From the NCBI GenBank assembly GCA_004554085.1, contig SFNY01000036.1, positions 1 to 23,904 on the forward strand: 23,904 bases of DNA, given 5' to 3'. This stretch comes from Clostridiales bacterium. GTDB lineage: Bacteria > Bacillota > Clostridia > Christensenellales > Aristaeellaceae. Made by a program: the position numbers and the translations under genes. The number at the start of each line of letters is the position of its first letter. Position 1 is the first letter of the stretch. Of this stretch, positions 14,962 through 22,147 are shown piece after piece. The notes under the pieces were generated by a model. It saw nothing but the letters and a program-made list of their open reading frames with translations. It was not told the origin of the DNA and did not search any database.

Positions 14962-16164
14962 CTATTTATAGAGCTTGGCGAGGCCGCCCTCGGCGGTCTC
15001 CCGGTAGATGTGGTTCAGGTCGCGCCCGGTCTGGTACATGGTCTCCACCACCATGTCGAAGGAAATCTTGCGGGTGGCGGTGAGGAAGTTGGAGATGCGC
15101 AGGTTGTTGATGGCGCGCATCGCGGCCACGGCGTTGCGCTCGATGCAGGGAATCTGCACCAGCCCGCCGATGGGGTCGCAGGTCAGGCCCAGGTGGTGCT
15201 CCAGCGCAACCTCGGCGGCGTATTCGATCTGATCCACGCCCATCTCGAACAGCTCCGCCAGCGCGGCGGAGGCCATGGAGCAGGCCGTGCCGATCTCCGC
15301 CTGACAGCCGCACTCCGCGCCGCTGATGGAGGCGTTCTCCTTCACCAGATTGCCGATCAGTCCGGCCACGGCCAGCGCGCGCAGCACCGCGCGGTCGGGC
15401 AGGTTCTTCTCCTCCTGCATGTACTTCAGCACCGCAGGAACCACGCCGCAGGCCCCGCAGGTGGGCGCGGTGACCACCGTGCCGCCGCCGGCATTCTGTT
15501 CGCTGACGGCGAAGGCGTAGGCGCACACGATGCGGTTCTCCCGGGTCTCCGGGCGCTCGTCGATGTGGCGCTGGTTGTAGAGGAACTGGGCCTTGCGCTC
15601 CACGTTCAGCCCGCCGGGCAGCGTGCCGCGATGGGTCAGGCCCTCGCGGATGCTCTCGCACATCTGCGTCCAGACTTGAAGCAGAAAATCCCAGATCTCC
15701 GGGCCTTCAAATTCCTCTACGTAAGCGCTCAGGCGCAGGTTGCGGGCCATGCAGTACTCCGCAATCTCGTGAAAGCTCCTGTGGGGATAGACCTCTGGCT
15801 GAATCTCGGGCAGGGCGCGGCCCTCGATCTTGATGTCGCCGCCGCCCACGGAATACACGCGCATGCGGCTGCATTCTGTGCCATCCGTATCCAGGGCGAT
15901 CAGATCCAGGGTGTTGGGATGGGGCAGATCGGCCGCATCCGGATCGAAGCGCACCGCGCAGGGCAGGGGAGCGAGGGTCTCCCGGATGATCCGGTCGGTG
16001 CCGTGGCCCGCGCCGGTTTTGGCCAGCGAGCCGTACAGCACCGCCTCAAAGCCCGCAGCATCGGGGTGTTTGGCCCGGAAGATGCGGCAGGCGCGCTCCG
16101 GCCCCATGGTGTGGGAGCTGGAGGGGCCCCGGCCGATCTTGTAGATGTCGCGTATGGATTTCAT
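14962..16164 (-). CDS. sdaA: L-serine dehydratase, single-chain Fe-S type
   Basis: A 400-residue enzyme that deaminates L-serine to pyruvate and ammonia with a [4Fe-4S] cluster. The N-terminal part ('IYKIGRGPSSSHTMGPERA', 7-25) is the SdaAB-like beta region. The C-terminal part (about 180-400) is the alpha region with 'TCGACGVVPAVL' (235-246), 'GAECGCQAEIG' (282-292) and 'LTCDPIGGLVQIPCIERN' (327-344). Cys287, Cys329 and Cys340 are the likely cluster ligands, with the spacing (42 and 11) I recall for this family. The two regions are fused, as in E. coli SdaA. The start at 16164 overlaps the Nudix stop (ATGA) and has GGAG upstream. A longer open frame upstream is a shadow of the Nudix gene. 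Confidence 0.93.
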   Translation of the reverse strand: MKSIRDIYKIGRGPSSSHTMGPERACRIFRAKHPDAAGFEAVLYGSLAKTGAGHGTDRIIRETLAPLPCAVRFDPDAADLPHPNTLDLIALDTDGTECSRMRVYSVGGGDIKIEGRALPEIQPEVYPHRSFHEIAEYCMARNLRLSAYVEEFEGPEIWDFLLQVWTQMCESIREGLTHRGTLPGGLNVERKAQFLYNQRHIDERPETRENRIVCAYAFAVSEQNAGGGTVVTAPTCGACGVVPAVLKYMQEEKNLPDRAVLRALAVAGLIGNLVKENASISGAECGCQAEIGTACSMASAALAELFEMGVDQIEYAAEVALEHHLGLTCDPIGGLVQIPCIERNAVAAMRAINNLRISNFLTATRKISFDMVVETMYQTGRDLNHIYRETAEGGLAKLYK

Positions 16165-16631
16165 CGCGCAAGCTCCTCTCCGTTCAGCACCGCGCGCGCA
16201 AGGGCCTCGCCCCGGTACTCCAGCGTGAGATGGAAGAAGGGCGCGTCCATTTGCAGAAGCTCCAGAAAGATGCGGTCGCCCTCCCAGTGGGGCAGCTTGA
16301 GCAGCTGCGACTTGTCCACCCACTGAAGCTCGCCCTCGTCGCAGTCGGTCATCTCGCCCGTGAAGCCGTCGGCGGTGTAGAGGTGCATCTGCTCGTCCTC
16401 CCAGGTATCGGAGTGGAAGTCGATCACGGCGCGGTAGCGGTAGCGGGTGAGGGTCAGGCCCGTCTCCTCCCGCACCTCGCGCAGCAGGCACATCTCCGCC
16501 GTCTCGCCGGGCTCAAGGCCGCCGCCGATGCCGATCCACTTGTCGCGGTTGGCGTCGTTCTCCTTCTTGACGCGGTGCAGCATCAGGTATGCACCGTCTT
16601 GTTCAATGTAGCATAGGGTTGTGACGCGCAT
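16161..16631 (-). CDS. Nudix hydrolase, MutT/8-oxo-dGTP diphosphatase-like
   Basis: A 156-residue Nudix enzyme. The Nudix box lies at about 37-59 (GGLEPGETAEMCLLREVREE, then TGL). 'VTTLCYIEQDGAYLMLHRVKK', followed by 'NRDKWIGIGGG', is the opening of MTH1/YjhB-like members that remove oxidised nucleotides. The true substrate is not provable here. GGGAGGAC precedes the ATG. The stop overlaps the L-serine dehydratase start by 4 bp, so the pair is coupled. It differs clearly from the Nudix protein at 6135-6566. Confidence 0.9.
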   Translation of the reverse strand: MRVTTLCYIEQDGAYLMLHRVKKENDANRDKWIGIGGGLEPGETAEMCLLREVREETGLTLTRYRYRAVIDFHSDTWEDEQMHLYTADGFTGEMTDCDEGELQWVDKSQLLKLPHWEGDRIFLELLQMDAPFFHLTLEYRGEALARAVLNGEELAR

Positions 16632-16662
16632 GGCTGTCCTCCCATGGTTTGAATCAGAGATT

Positions 16663-16694
16663 CGCGCCGCCCACCGGATTCGATGGACGGCGCG
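16663..16694 (-). other. GC-rich hairpin between the DUF3783 and Nudix genes
   Basis: A 7-bp stem CGCGCCG...CGGCGCG with an 18-base loop lies 6 bp after the DUF3783 stop on the minus strand. No T run follows, so it may be an mRNA-processing or attenuating structure rather than a full terminator. No clear promoter precedes the Nudix gene, which favours readthrough. Confidence 0.45.
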
Positions 16695-16699
16695 CGAAC

Positions 16700-17077
16700 T
16701 TACTTTTTACCGCCGTGCATGCGGAGGTGCTCCTGAAGAAGCTCGTCGTGCAGCTTCACGGAGTCCCACTCGGAATTGCTGGGCGTGAGCACCGCCTTCA
16801 GTGCGATGCCCGGCAGGCGGTTCTGCCGCAGCGCCCCCAGAAAGGCGTTCAAAAGCGGGTTGGAGAAGTTGACCATCACCAGCATCTCCTCGGGGAAGCC
16901 GTTGCCGGTGTATTCCCCGGGAACGCGCCGGTGCATTCCCACCAGCGCGCCCACGGGCTGGTTGTAATCGGCCTTCGGCACGCTGATTATGCGCAGCTTC
17001 AGCTGGGAACAGATGAACATGAGCTTGAGCTTGCGCTGGTTGTCCATGTTGTAGATGAGGATTGCCGGTCCGGACAT
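16700..17077 (-). CDS. DUF3783-family protein
   Basis: A 125-residue protein matching the DUF3783 pattern as I know it: 'ILIYNMDNQRKLKLMFICSQ' at the start, then 'LRIISVPKADYNQPVGALVG', a central 'FPEEMLVMVNFSNPLLNAFL' and the closing 'GIALKAVLTPSNSEWDSVKL'. The family is widespread in Clostridia and its function is not known. No signal peptide or membrane segment is seen. GGGGGAAG precedes the ATG, and the gene follows the DUF4432 gene after 12 bp, so the two are in one operon. Confidence 0.85.
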   Translation of the reverse strand: MSGPAILIYNMDNQRKLKLMFICSQLKLRIISVPKADYNQPVGALVGMHRRVPGEYTGNGFPEEMLVMVNFSNPLLNAFLGALRQNRLPGIALKAVLTPSNSEWDSVKLHDELLQEHLRMHGGKK

Positions 17078-17089
17078 GGCGCTTCCCCC

Positions 17090-18145
17090 TTATTCCTTGT
17101 GTGCGATGGACTTGTAGTGCTCGATGACGGCGGCGTCCTCGGTCAGCTCGATGGATACGTTGTATTCCCGGGATTCGCCGTTCTCCAGGTAGGTCAGGTT
17201 GCCCAGCTCGCGGGCCTCGGAGCGGTTCACCACGCCGCTGGTGGTGGGCTCCAGACCCAGGGCGTACTCGCCTGCGCGCATGCACTTCCACTGGCACATC
17301 AGCGGGAACACCTTCTGGTCGAAGCGGATAATGGCGGCGACGCCCAGCTTCTCATTGTGCAGCATGGCGAAGGCCTCGCCCTCGGTGGGTTGCTCGGTGT
17401 GGTAGTAGCACTGCTCGTCGCGGCCGCAGCCGGGCTCCTCCATTTCAAAATAGTTGCCCATGCCCTCGGCGGCGAACTCGGTGCGGGGCGCAACCTTGCC
17501 CGCGCTGAAGTAGGCCTTCGCGCCCGCGTCCAGCATGGGATAGCCGAAGTTGATGTGGTAGATCAGCATCACCGGCTGCTTCTCGAAGCTCTGGTTGGTC
17601 ACCACGTCGTGGATGTGCACGATGTCGCGCTCGGTCTCCAGCGTGTAGCAGCGCTTCATCAGCATGTCGGTGCCAAAGACCTCCGCCTCGTGCACCTGGC
17701 CGCGCACGCGGATCACCCGGTCGTCGCCCTCGTATTCGATGGACGCGCTCACCTGCTCGGCGGGGATGTTGCTCATCGGGCCGTGCAGGCCCAGGGACTT
17801 TCCGTTGTCCACACCCGCAGCGCCGCTGTAGGTGATGCCGCAGGTGGTCAGCATGCCGCCGTTGAACTGCTTCAGGAAGCCCGAGGCGCCGTCCTCCTGG
17901 AACAGATAGGGTGAGCGGATGCCCACCTTGTTGGTCAGGCCGATGTTGATTCCCTTGTAGGAGAGGCAGGGGATGTCCAGGCCGCGATCCGCCAGCAGGG
18001 TCATTTCGAGATTGCGGCCGTTCTTCAGATCGAAGGCGCGCAGGCCCCGGGACGGGCCGTCGTTGTAGATGTAATCCTTGAAGCCGCAGAGCGCGTCCAC
18101 ATTGTTGCACTTCTTGCGAAGCTCGTATTCCTGGGATTTCTTCAT
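17090..18145 (-). CDS. DUF4432 aldose-1-epimerase-like (mutarotase-fold) protein
   Basis: A 351-residue cytoplasmic protein of the DUF4432 group of the galactose-mutarotase superfamily. Motifs include 'GLRAFDLKNGRNLEMTLLAD', 'RGLDIPCLSYKGINIG', 'GGMLTTCGITYSGAA', 'LGLHGPMSNIPAE' (His121) and 'MLIYHINFGYPMLDAG' (His197), followed by 'ALGLEPTTSG'. His121, His197 and the late Glu would be the sugar-binding and catalytic residues by analogy with mutarotases. The sugar substrate is unknown. The ATG at 18145 is chosen because GGAGG lies 8 bp upstream; an ATG at 18160 would overlap that site. It is the first gene after a perfect consensus promoter. Confidence 0.88.
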   Translation of the reverse strand: MKKSQEYELRKKCNNVDALCGFKDYIYNDGPSRGLRAFDLKNGRNLEMTLLADRGLDIPCLSYKGINIGLTNKVGIRSPYLFQEDGASGFLKQFNGGMLTTCGITYSGAAGVDNGKSLGLHGPMSNIPAEQVSASIEYEGDDRVIRVRGQVHEAEVFGTDMLMKRCYTLETERDIVHIHDVVTNQSFEKQPVMLIYHINFGYPMLDAGAKAYFSAGKVAPRTEFAAEGMGNYFEMEEPGCGRDEQCYYHTEQPTEGEAFAMLHNEKLGVAAIIRFDQKVFPLMCQWKCMRAGEYALGLEPTTSGVVNRSEARELGNLTYLENGESREYNVSIELTEDAAVIEHYKSIAHKE

Positions 18146-18194
18146 ATTTATAGCCTCCATAAGCGCCGCTTTGTGCGCAAATCATTCCATCTAT

Positions 18195-18223
18195 ATTATA
18201 GAAAATGCCCTGCAAACTGTCAA
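18195..18223 (-). promoter_or_regulatory. Perfect consensus promoter of the DUF4432-to-GNAT gene run
   Basis: Minus strand TTGACA (18218-18223), exactly 17 bp, TATAAT (18195-18200). It is located 49 bp upstream of the ATG at 18145. It predicts strong sigma-A transcription of the six genes down to 14119, since no convincing internal promoter or terminator was found. Confidence 0.85.
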
Positions 18224-18245
18224 CTGAATTTTTAACATTGGGCTC

Positions 18246-18274
18246 TGGAAAAAGCACGCGCGGGGTTCTATAAT
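18246..18274 (+). promoter_or_regulatory. Promoter of the M18 aminopeptidase gene
   Basis: TATAAT (18269-18274) with a weak -35, TGGAAA (18246-18251), at 17 bp. It is divergent from the promoter at 18195-18223 and only about 23 bp separates the two -35 elements. The predicted start near 18281 leaves about 30 bases of leader with GGAGGAGA before the ATG. Confidence 0.55.
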
Positions 18275-18311
18275 GAAAGCAGTAATTCCAATGAAAGCGG
18301 AGGAGAGACAA

Positions 18312-19619
18312 ATGGAGAATCGGATCGACGGCCTGATGGACTTTCTCAGGAAGTCCGTCAGCGCCTTTCATGCGGTGGATGCGCTGTGCGGGATGCTGCG
18401 CGGAGCCGGATTTCAGGAGCTAAAGGAGTGCGCGCGCTGGAGCATTGCGCCCGGCGGCCGCTACTTCGTCACGCGGAACCAGTCCAGCGTGATCGCCTTC
18501 ACCCTGCCGGAGCGCGGCTTCGCGCCGATGCAGATTGTGGCCAGCCACAGCGACAGCCCGGTGTTTCGCATCAAGGAGCGCGCCGAGGTGGAGGTGCAGG
18601 GCAGCTACGTGCAGCTCAACACCGAGCGCTACGGCGGCATGATCATGAGTACCTGGTTGGATCGCCCGCTGGGCATCGCCGGGCGGGTGCTGCTGCGCAT
18701 GCCCCGGGGCATGGAGAGCCGTCTGGTGGACTTCGGGCGCGACGCAGCGCTGATCCCCAATCTGGCCATCCACATGCAGAGGGACGTGAACGAGAACTGC
18801 AAGCTCAACGCGCAGGTGGACATGCTGCCCCTCTACGGCGACGTCTCCGCGAAGGGCCGCTTCGAGGCCGAGGTCGCGGAGATTGCAGGCGCTTCCCCGG
18901 AGGACGTGCTCGGGCGGGATCTCTACCTCTACAATCGCATGGAGCCCAGGCTCTGGGGCCCCGGGGACTGCTACATCTCGGCGCCGAGGCTGGACGATCT
19001 GGAGTGCGCCTACACCAGCCTTTGCGCGCTGCTGGAGGCGGGGGAGAGCGACCACATCAACCTCTGCTGCGTCTTTGACAACGAGGAGGTGGGCAGCGGC
19101 ACGCGCCAGGGTGCGGATTCCACCTTCCTTTCGGACGTGATCGGGCGCATCGCGGGCGGTCTGGGCGCGGATGGCGAGGCGCTGCATGCAGCATTGGCCT
19201 CCAGCTTCATGGTCTCCGCCGACAACGCCCACGCGCTGCATCCGAACCACCCGGAGAAGTCCGACGCAGCCAACCGCCTGCTGATGAACGGCGGCATTGT
19301 AATCAAGCAGAGCGCCAACCAGAAGTACACCACCGACGGCGTGAGTCGGGCCATCTTCGGCGAGATCTGCCGCCGTGCGGACGTGCCGGTGCAGCACTTC
19401 GCGAATCGTTCGGACATGCTGGGCGGCTCCACGCTGGGCAACATCTCCGGCGCGCACGTGTCCATCCCGTCGGTGGACGTCGGCCTGGCCCAGCTGGCCA
19501 TGCACTCCAGCTACGAGACCGCCGGTGCGCAGGATGTGGAGCACATGGTGCGCGGACTCACCGCCTTTTACCGCGCGGAGCTTCGCGTGACTGCGGACGG
19601 AAGCTATTCGATGGATTGA
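18312..19619 (+). CDS. M18-family metalloaminopeptidase
   Basis: A 435-residue zinc aminopeptidase of the M18 family (aspartyl aminopeptidase-like; ApeB in bacterial nomenclature). Metal-binding and catalytic motifs are 'ASHSDSPVFRIK' (His79, Asp81), 'VFDNEEVGSGTRQGADS' (Asp256, Glu258, Glu259), 'SADNAHALHPNHPEK' (Asp304) and 'LGNISGAHVSIPSVDVGLAQ', then 'LAMHSSYE' (His398). It releases N-terminal residues from peptides in the cytoplasm, and acidic residues are preferred in many relatives. The start at 18312 has GGAGGAGA 7 bp upstream; the longer frame from 18273 overlaps the -10. It is monocistronic with a terminator shared with the convergent gene. Confidence 0.93.
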   Translation: MENRIDGLMDFLRKSVSAFHAVDALCGMLRGAGFQELKECARWSIAPGGRYFVTRNQSSVIAFTLPERGFAPMQIVASHSDSPVFRIKERAEVEVQGSYVQLNTERYGGMIMSTWLDRPLGIAGRVLLRMPRGMESRLVDFGRDAALIPNLAIHMQRDVNENCKLNAQVDMLPLYGDVSAKGRFEAEVAEIAGASPEDVLGRDLYLYNRMEPRLWGPGDCYISAPRLDDLECAYTSLCALLEAGESDHINLCCVFDNEEVGSGTRQGADSTFLSDVIGRIAGGLGADGEALHAALASSFMVSADNAHALHPNHPEKSDAANRLLMNGGIVIKQSANQKYTTDGVSRAIFGEICRRADVPVQHFANRSDMLGGSTLGNISGAHVSIPSVDVGLAQLAMHSSYETAGAQDVEHMVRGLTAFYRAELRVTADGSYSMD

Positions 19620-19628
19620 AAACACAGA

Positions 19629-19655
19629 GCGCCGCAGGCATTTCGCCTGCGGCGC
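19629..19655. terminator. Bidirectional terminator between the M18 and XRE genes
   Basis: A perfect 11-bp stem (GCGCCGCAGGC, 19629-19639, pairing with 19645-19655) with a 5-base loop lies between the convergent stops at 19619 and 19664. T runs are short on both sides, but the position and stem strength support a shared terminator. Confidence 0.7.
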
Positions 19656-19663
19656 TTCACATG

Positions 19664-20722
19664 TCACAGCTTGGTCTGCTCCCGACGCTCTGCGATCAGC
19701 GCCCGGAATCCCGGCTCACCGCGCAGAAAATCGTAGGCGGGATCGGCCTCCAGGTTCCGCAGCAGCGCGCCCAGCAGCGCCTGCATGTCCACACCCGGAC
19801 GGCCGTCGTCCAGTCGTCGGAACAGCAGCGTATCGCCCGGTCGCCAGGGCTTTGCCGCTGCGTCCAGCAGCTGCCGCAGCAGCCGCAGGCTCTCCGCTGC
19901 GTCGCGGCGCTCCAGGGCCAAATTCAGCGGCGCGATCGCCGCGTTGTAGTCCCACAGGCCGAAGCGCCGGGTCATCTCCGCCGACAGCCGTGCCATCTCC
20001 TCTGCATCATCAAAATTGCCGCTGCTGCGCTCGATGTCGATGAGCTGCCAAAGAAAGCTTTGCGCCTCGTTCAGGCAAGACAGAAGCGCCTGTGCGGCGA
20101 CCTTGCCCGCCTCCTCGACTTGGTTCTGCTGGACGTGGATCCGGGCCTGAAGCAGCCGCTTGTCCATCGGCGGCTCCTCGGGCAGCAGATCCAGCATGCG
20201 CTGGGCGTTTGCCGCGTCGTCCCGGCGAAGGTAGCGCCCGGCCAGCATGTAGATCGCCCGCCTGCGGACGTCTTCGTCTTCGCAGACGGCGCAGCGCTCG
20301 TACCACTCGTCCAGTTGGGCGTCGCAGGCTTTGCGCGCATCGCCGTCGGCGTAGAGCATCGCCGCGCCCTCCAGCGAAACCGCGCACTGGAACAGCAGCG
20401 TGTCGCAGCGGGGATACCGCCGAAGCTCCTCCGATGCCAGCGCAAGGCCCGCCTCAAGACCGTCTCTGCGGACGGTCTCCACCAGCTCGCCGGAGAAGCG
20501 GGCAATCTCCTCCGCCGTCAACTCCTCCCGGAAGCACATTAGCTCGTTCAGATCGATCTTCAGCAGCCGCGCCAGCGGGGCCAGCAGGCTCACGTCCGGG
20601 CAGGTCGCACCCTTCTCCCACTTGTTCACCGCCGGTGCGGTCACGTTCAGCGCCTGCGCCACCTGCTCCTGGGTCATGCCCAGCGCCCTGCGCCGCCGCT
20701 GAATCACCTGATTCATGGACAT
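19664..20722 (-). CDS. XRE-family regulator with a long helical (TPR-like) C-terminal domain
   Basis: A 352-residue protein. Residues about 5-62 are an XRE helix-turn-helix ('RRRRALGMTQEQVAQALNVT', then 'APAVNKWEKGATCPDVSLL'). The rest is helical and rich in Ala/Leu/Glu/Arg, with repeated paired-helix segments such as 'RRAIYMLAGRYLRRDDAANA' and 'AEEMARLSAEMTRRFGLWDY'. This suggests TPR-like repeats, as in peptide- or partner-sensing regulators of Firmicutes. The ATG at 20722 is chosen because AGGAGG lies 8 bp upstream; another ATG two codons on is possible. A palindrome in its own promoter suggests self-regulation. Other targets are unknown. Confidence 0.88.
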   Translation of the reverse strand: MSMNQVIQRRRRALGMTQEQVAQALNVTAPAVNKWEKGATCPDVSLLAPLARLLKIDLNELMCFREELTAEEIARFSGELVETVRRDGLEAGLALASEELRRYPRCDTLLFQCAVSLEGAAMLYADGDARKACDAQLDEWYERCAVCEDEDVRRRAIYMLAGRYLRRDDAANAQRMLDLLPEEPPMDKRLLQARIHVQQNQVEEAGKVAAQALLSCLNEAQSFLWQLIDIERSSGNFDDAEEMARLSAEMTRRFGLWDYNAAIAPLNLALERRDAAESLRLLRQLLDAAAKPWRPGDTLLFRRLDDGRPGVDMQALLGALLRNLEADPAYDFLRGEPGFRALIAERREQTKL

Positions 20723-20769
20723 AGCTCTTTCCTCCTGAAGTTGAATTGGCAGAGGCCCCTGCTGACTGC

Positions 20770-20798
20770 ATTATACCGCGCCGCGCGCTATCGCACAA
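20770..20798 (-). promoter_or_regulatory. Promoter of the TPR-like XRE regulator
   Basis: Minus strand TTGTGC (20793-20798), 17 bp, TATAAT (20770-20775), 47 bp upstream of the ATG at 20722. Confidence 0.7.
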
Positions 20799-20819
20799 TT
20801 GAACAGATTTTAAATTGTG
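20794..20819. promoter_or_regulatory. Inverted repeat, candidate operator for self-regulation
   Basis: CACAATT (20794-20800) and AATTGTG (20813-20819) form a perfect 7-bp inverted repeat with a 12-bp spacer. It overlaps the -35 of the XRE gene. This geometry suits a dimeric HTH repressor. The remaining gap to the tRNA promoter (20820-20952) is GC-rich at first and shows no gene. Confidence 0.55.
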
Positions 20820-20952
20820 AGACAAAAACATGAGCATAAGTTAAAATGTCGCGATTCTCCCGGTCAGCGGCCTCCCGGCAGGCGCAGCGCAGGCCATCGC
20901 GCGGGTACGCCCGGGCGACGCAAACAAAAGTCGAAGAATGGAAACTTGGGTA

Positions 20953-20981
20953 TTGACAAAACTGTGGATTTCCTGTATAAT
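20953..20981 (+). promoter_or_regulatory. Perfect consensus promoter of tRNA-Trp
   Basis: TTGACA (20953-20958), 17 bp, TATAAT (20976-20981). It starts transcription about 15 bases before the mature tRNA, as is usual for stable RNA genes. Confidence 0.85.
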
Positions 20982-21002
20982 AAACCCTGTTCGAGAGAAC
21001 AT

Positions 21003-21076
21003 AGGGGCATGGTGTAATGGTAACACGTGGGTCTCCAAAACCTTTGTTGAGGGTTCGAGTCCTTCTGCCCCTGCCA
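21003..21076 (+). tRNA. tRNA-Trp (anticodon CCA)
   Basis: A cloverleaf can be drawn: acceptor AGGGGCA/TGCCCCT with discriminator G and encoded CCA (21074-21076); D stem GTGT/ACAC with GG in the loop; anticodon loop CTCCAAA (U33, anticodon CCA); T arm GAGGG-TTCGAGT-CCTTC. The anticodon stem (TGGGT/ACCTT) is weak, with a T-T mismatch and a G-T pair at its outer end. The 3' end is a likely attachment site for the adjacent integrase. Confidence 0.88.
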
Positions 21077-21083
21077 TTTTCTT

Positions 21084-21117
21084 AGTACGATCTGCCACAA
21101 ACGGGTCGTACTTTTTT
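21084..21117 (+). terminator. Terminator of the tRNA-Trp gene
   Basis: AGTACGA (21084-21090) pairs with TCGTACT (21106-21112), followed by TTTTTT (21112-21117). It starts 7 bp after the encoded CCA and ends just before the integrase stop codon on the other strand. Confidence 0.85.
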
Positions 21118-21123
21118 ATGCAT

Positions 21124-22056
21124 TCAGCCGATGACCGACCGCATCTCTTCGAGTGCATCGCCATAGAGATGGATGTAAATGTTGTACGTTATGGATACAT
21201 CGGCGTGCCCAAGCAGTTTTGACAAAATCTTAACATCGCAACCTCTGTTGTAGCAGTTGGTGGCGAAAGTGTGCCGGAGCGCATGGTTCCCTTTATAGGG
21301 AACTTCAGCTTTTTTACAAACACTTTTCAATCGCCATCGGAGTTGATCATACGTGGCAGGTTTTGAAGGTTCGTTCTCATCGTAAAAAATATACTCACTC
21401 TTCCTGTCAAATTCTGTCGCGGTTCGCTGAAGAATATCATACGCCCTGCTGCTCAAAGGAATTCTGCGATTGCTGGATTTGCTTTTCGCTCCATCCTGAA
21501 CGAATGTCGATTTGTTCTTCGTTCCAATTCGAACTACGGTCTTGTTGATTCGAATCGCTCTTCGTTCCCAATCTATATCGCTCCATTTGAGCGCAAGCGC
21601 TTCTCCAGCCCGAAGACCATTTTCCATCATCAGCACGATCGCACAATATTGCCTGTGTCTCAGCGTCGTCAGAACGCCCATCAGCTTCTTTTGCTCGATC
21701 GGATTGTACGCTTCGATTTCTTTGGCAGGCTTCTTTACTTTTTCTCGAACCGGAAGTCTGACGCCCATATAAATCGGAAGCTTGATGTCAGATCTGGAGT
21801 AAGCATATTTCAGATACGATGTCAGCAGGGTTAACTGCTTCTTGATCGTCGATAAGGAATATCCGTCATCCACCAATGCGTTCAGATAGCTCTGAATATC
21901 ATCCGAATTCAGCCGGTCGAGTCGTTCGGATGATATGGAATATCTGAGCATAAGCTTGTACGAGATTTCCAAGCGATCGTATGTAGATACCTTTACTGTA
22001 TTTCTTTTGTAATTTACAAGCCACTCGCGCATGGCTTCGTCCAGCCTCTTATTCAA
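21124..22056 (-). CDS. Tyrosine recombinase / phage-type integrase
   Basis: A 310-residue tyrosine recombinase. The N-terminal SAM-like DNA-binding region is at about 1-90. The catalytic domain (about 118-310) carries Arg149 ('ENGLRAGEALALKW'), a Lys near 191-193, His258-Arg261 ('HALRHTFATN'), His284 ('LLGHADVSIT') and the nucleophile Tyr294 ('YNIYIH'). It should integrate and excise the element at the adjacent tRNA-Trp. The chosen start is a TTG (22056) because GGGAGGTG lies 7 bp upstream; the first in-frame ATG (residue 9) has no such site. The gene is visibly AT-richer than all neighbours, including the lysin beside it, a sign of separate acquisition. Its stop lies 47 bp from the tRNA end. 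Confidence 0.92.
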   Translation of the reverse strand: MNKRLDEAMREWLVNYKRNTVKVSTYDRLEISYKLMLRYSISSERLDRLNSDDIQSYLNALVDDGYSLSTIKKQLTLLTSYLKYAYSRSDIKLPIYMGVRLPVREKVKKPAKEIEAYNPIEQKKLMGVLTTLRHRQYCAIVLMMENGLRAGEALALKWSDIDWERRAIRINKTVVRIGTKNKSTFVQDGAKSKSSNRRIPLSSRAYDILQRTATEFDRKSEYIFYDENEPSKPATYDQLRWRLKSVCKKAEVPYKGNHALRHTFATNCYNRGCDVKILSKLLGHADVSITYNIYIHLYGDALEEMRSVIG

Positions 22057-22079
22057 AAATGTGCACCTCCCTGAAGAAT

Positions 22080-22127
22080 AAAAGGCCAAACCATACTTCG
22101 TATGTATTATAACACGAAATATGGCCT
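22080..22127 (-). terminator. Possible lysis-cassette terminator overlapping the integrase -10
   Basis: Minus strand arms AGGCCA and TGGCCT (22122-22127 and 22083-22088) enclose a second small hairpin (CATAC-TTC-GTATG, 22092-22104) and are followed by TTTTATT. A TATAAT (22106-22111) lies inside the loop and could be the integrase -10, although no good -35 is seen. The same sequence may therefore end late transcription and start integrase transcription. Confidence 0.5.
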
Positions 22128-22147
22128 GGCGCTAGTCTATTCATGAA

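Noticed and set aside
16165..16491. An N-terminal extension of the L-serine dehydratase
   Set aside because: The 109 extra codons overlap the Nudix gene in another frame and give an Arg/Pro/Gly-rich sequence. The ATG at 16164 has a ribosome site and matches the family start.
20841..21164. A minus-strand ORF containing 'GAEGLEPSTKVLETHVLPLH'
   Set aside because: This is the familiar false protein translated from the antisense strand of a tRNA gene, here tRNA-Trp.
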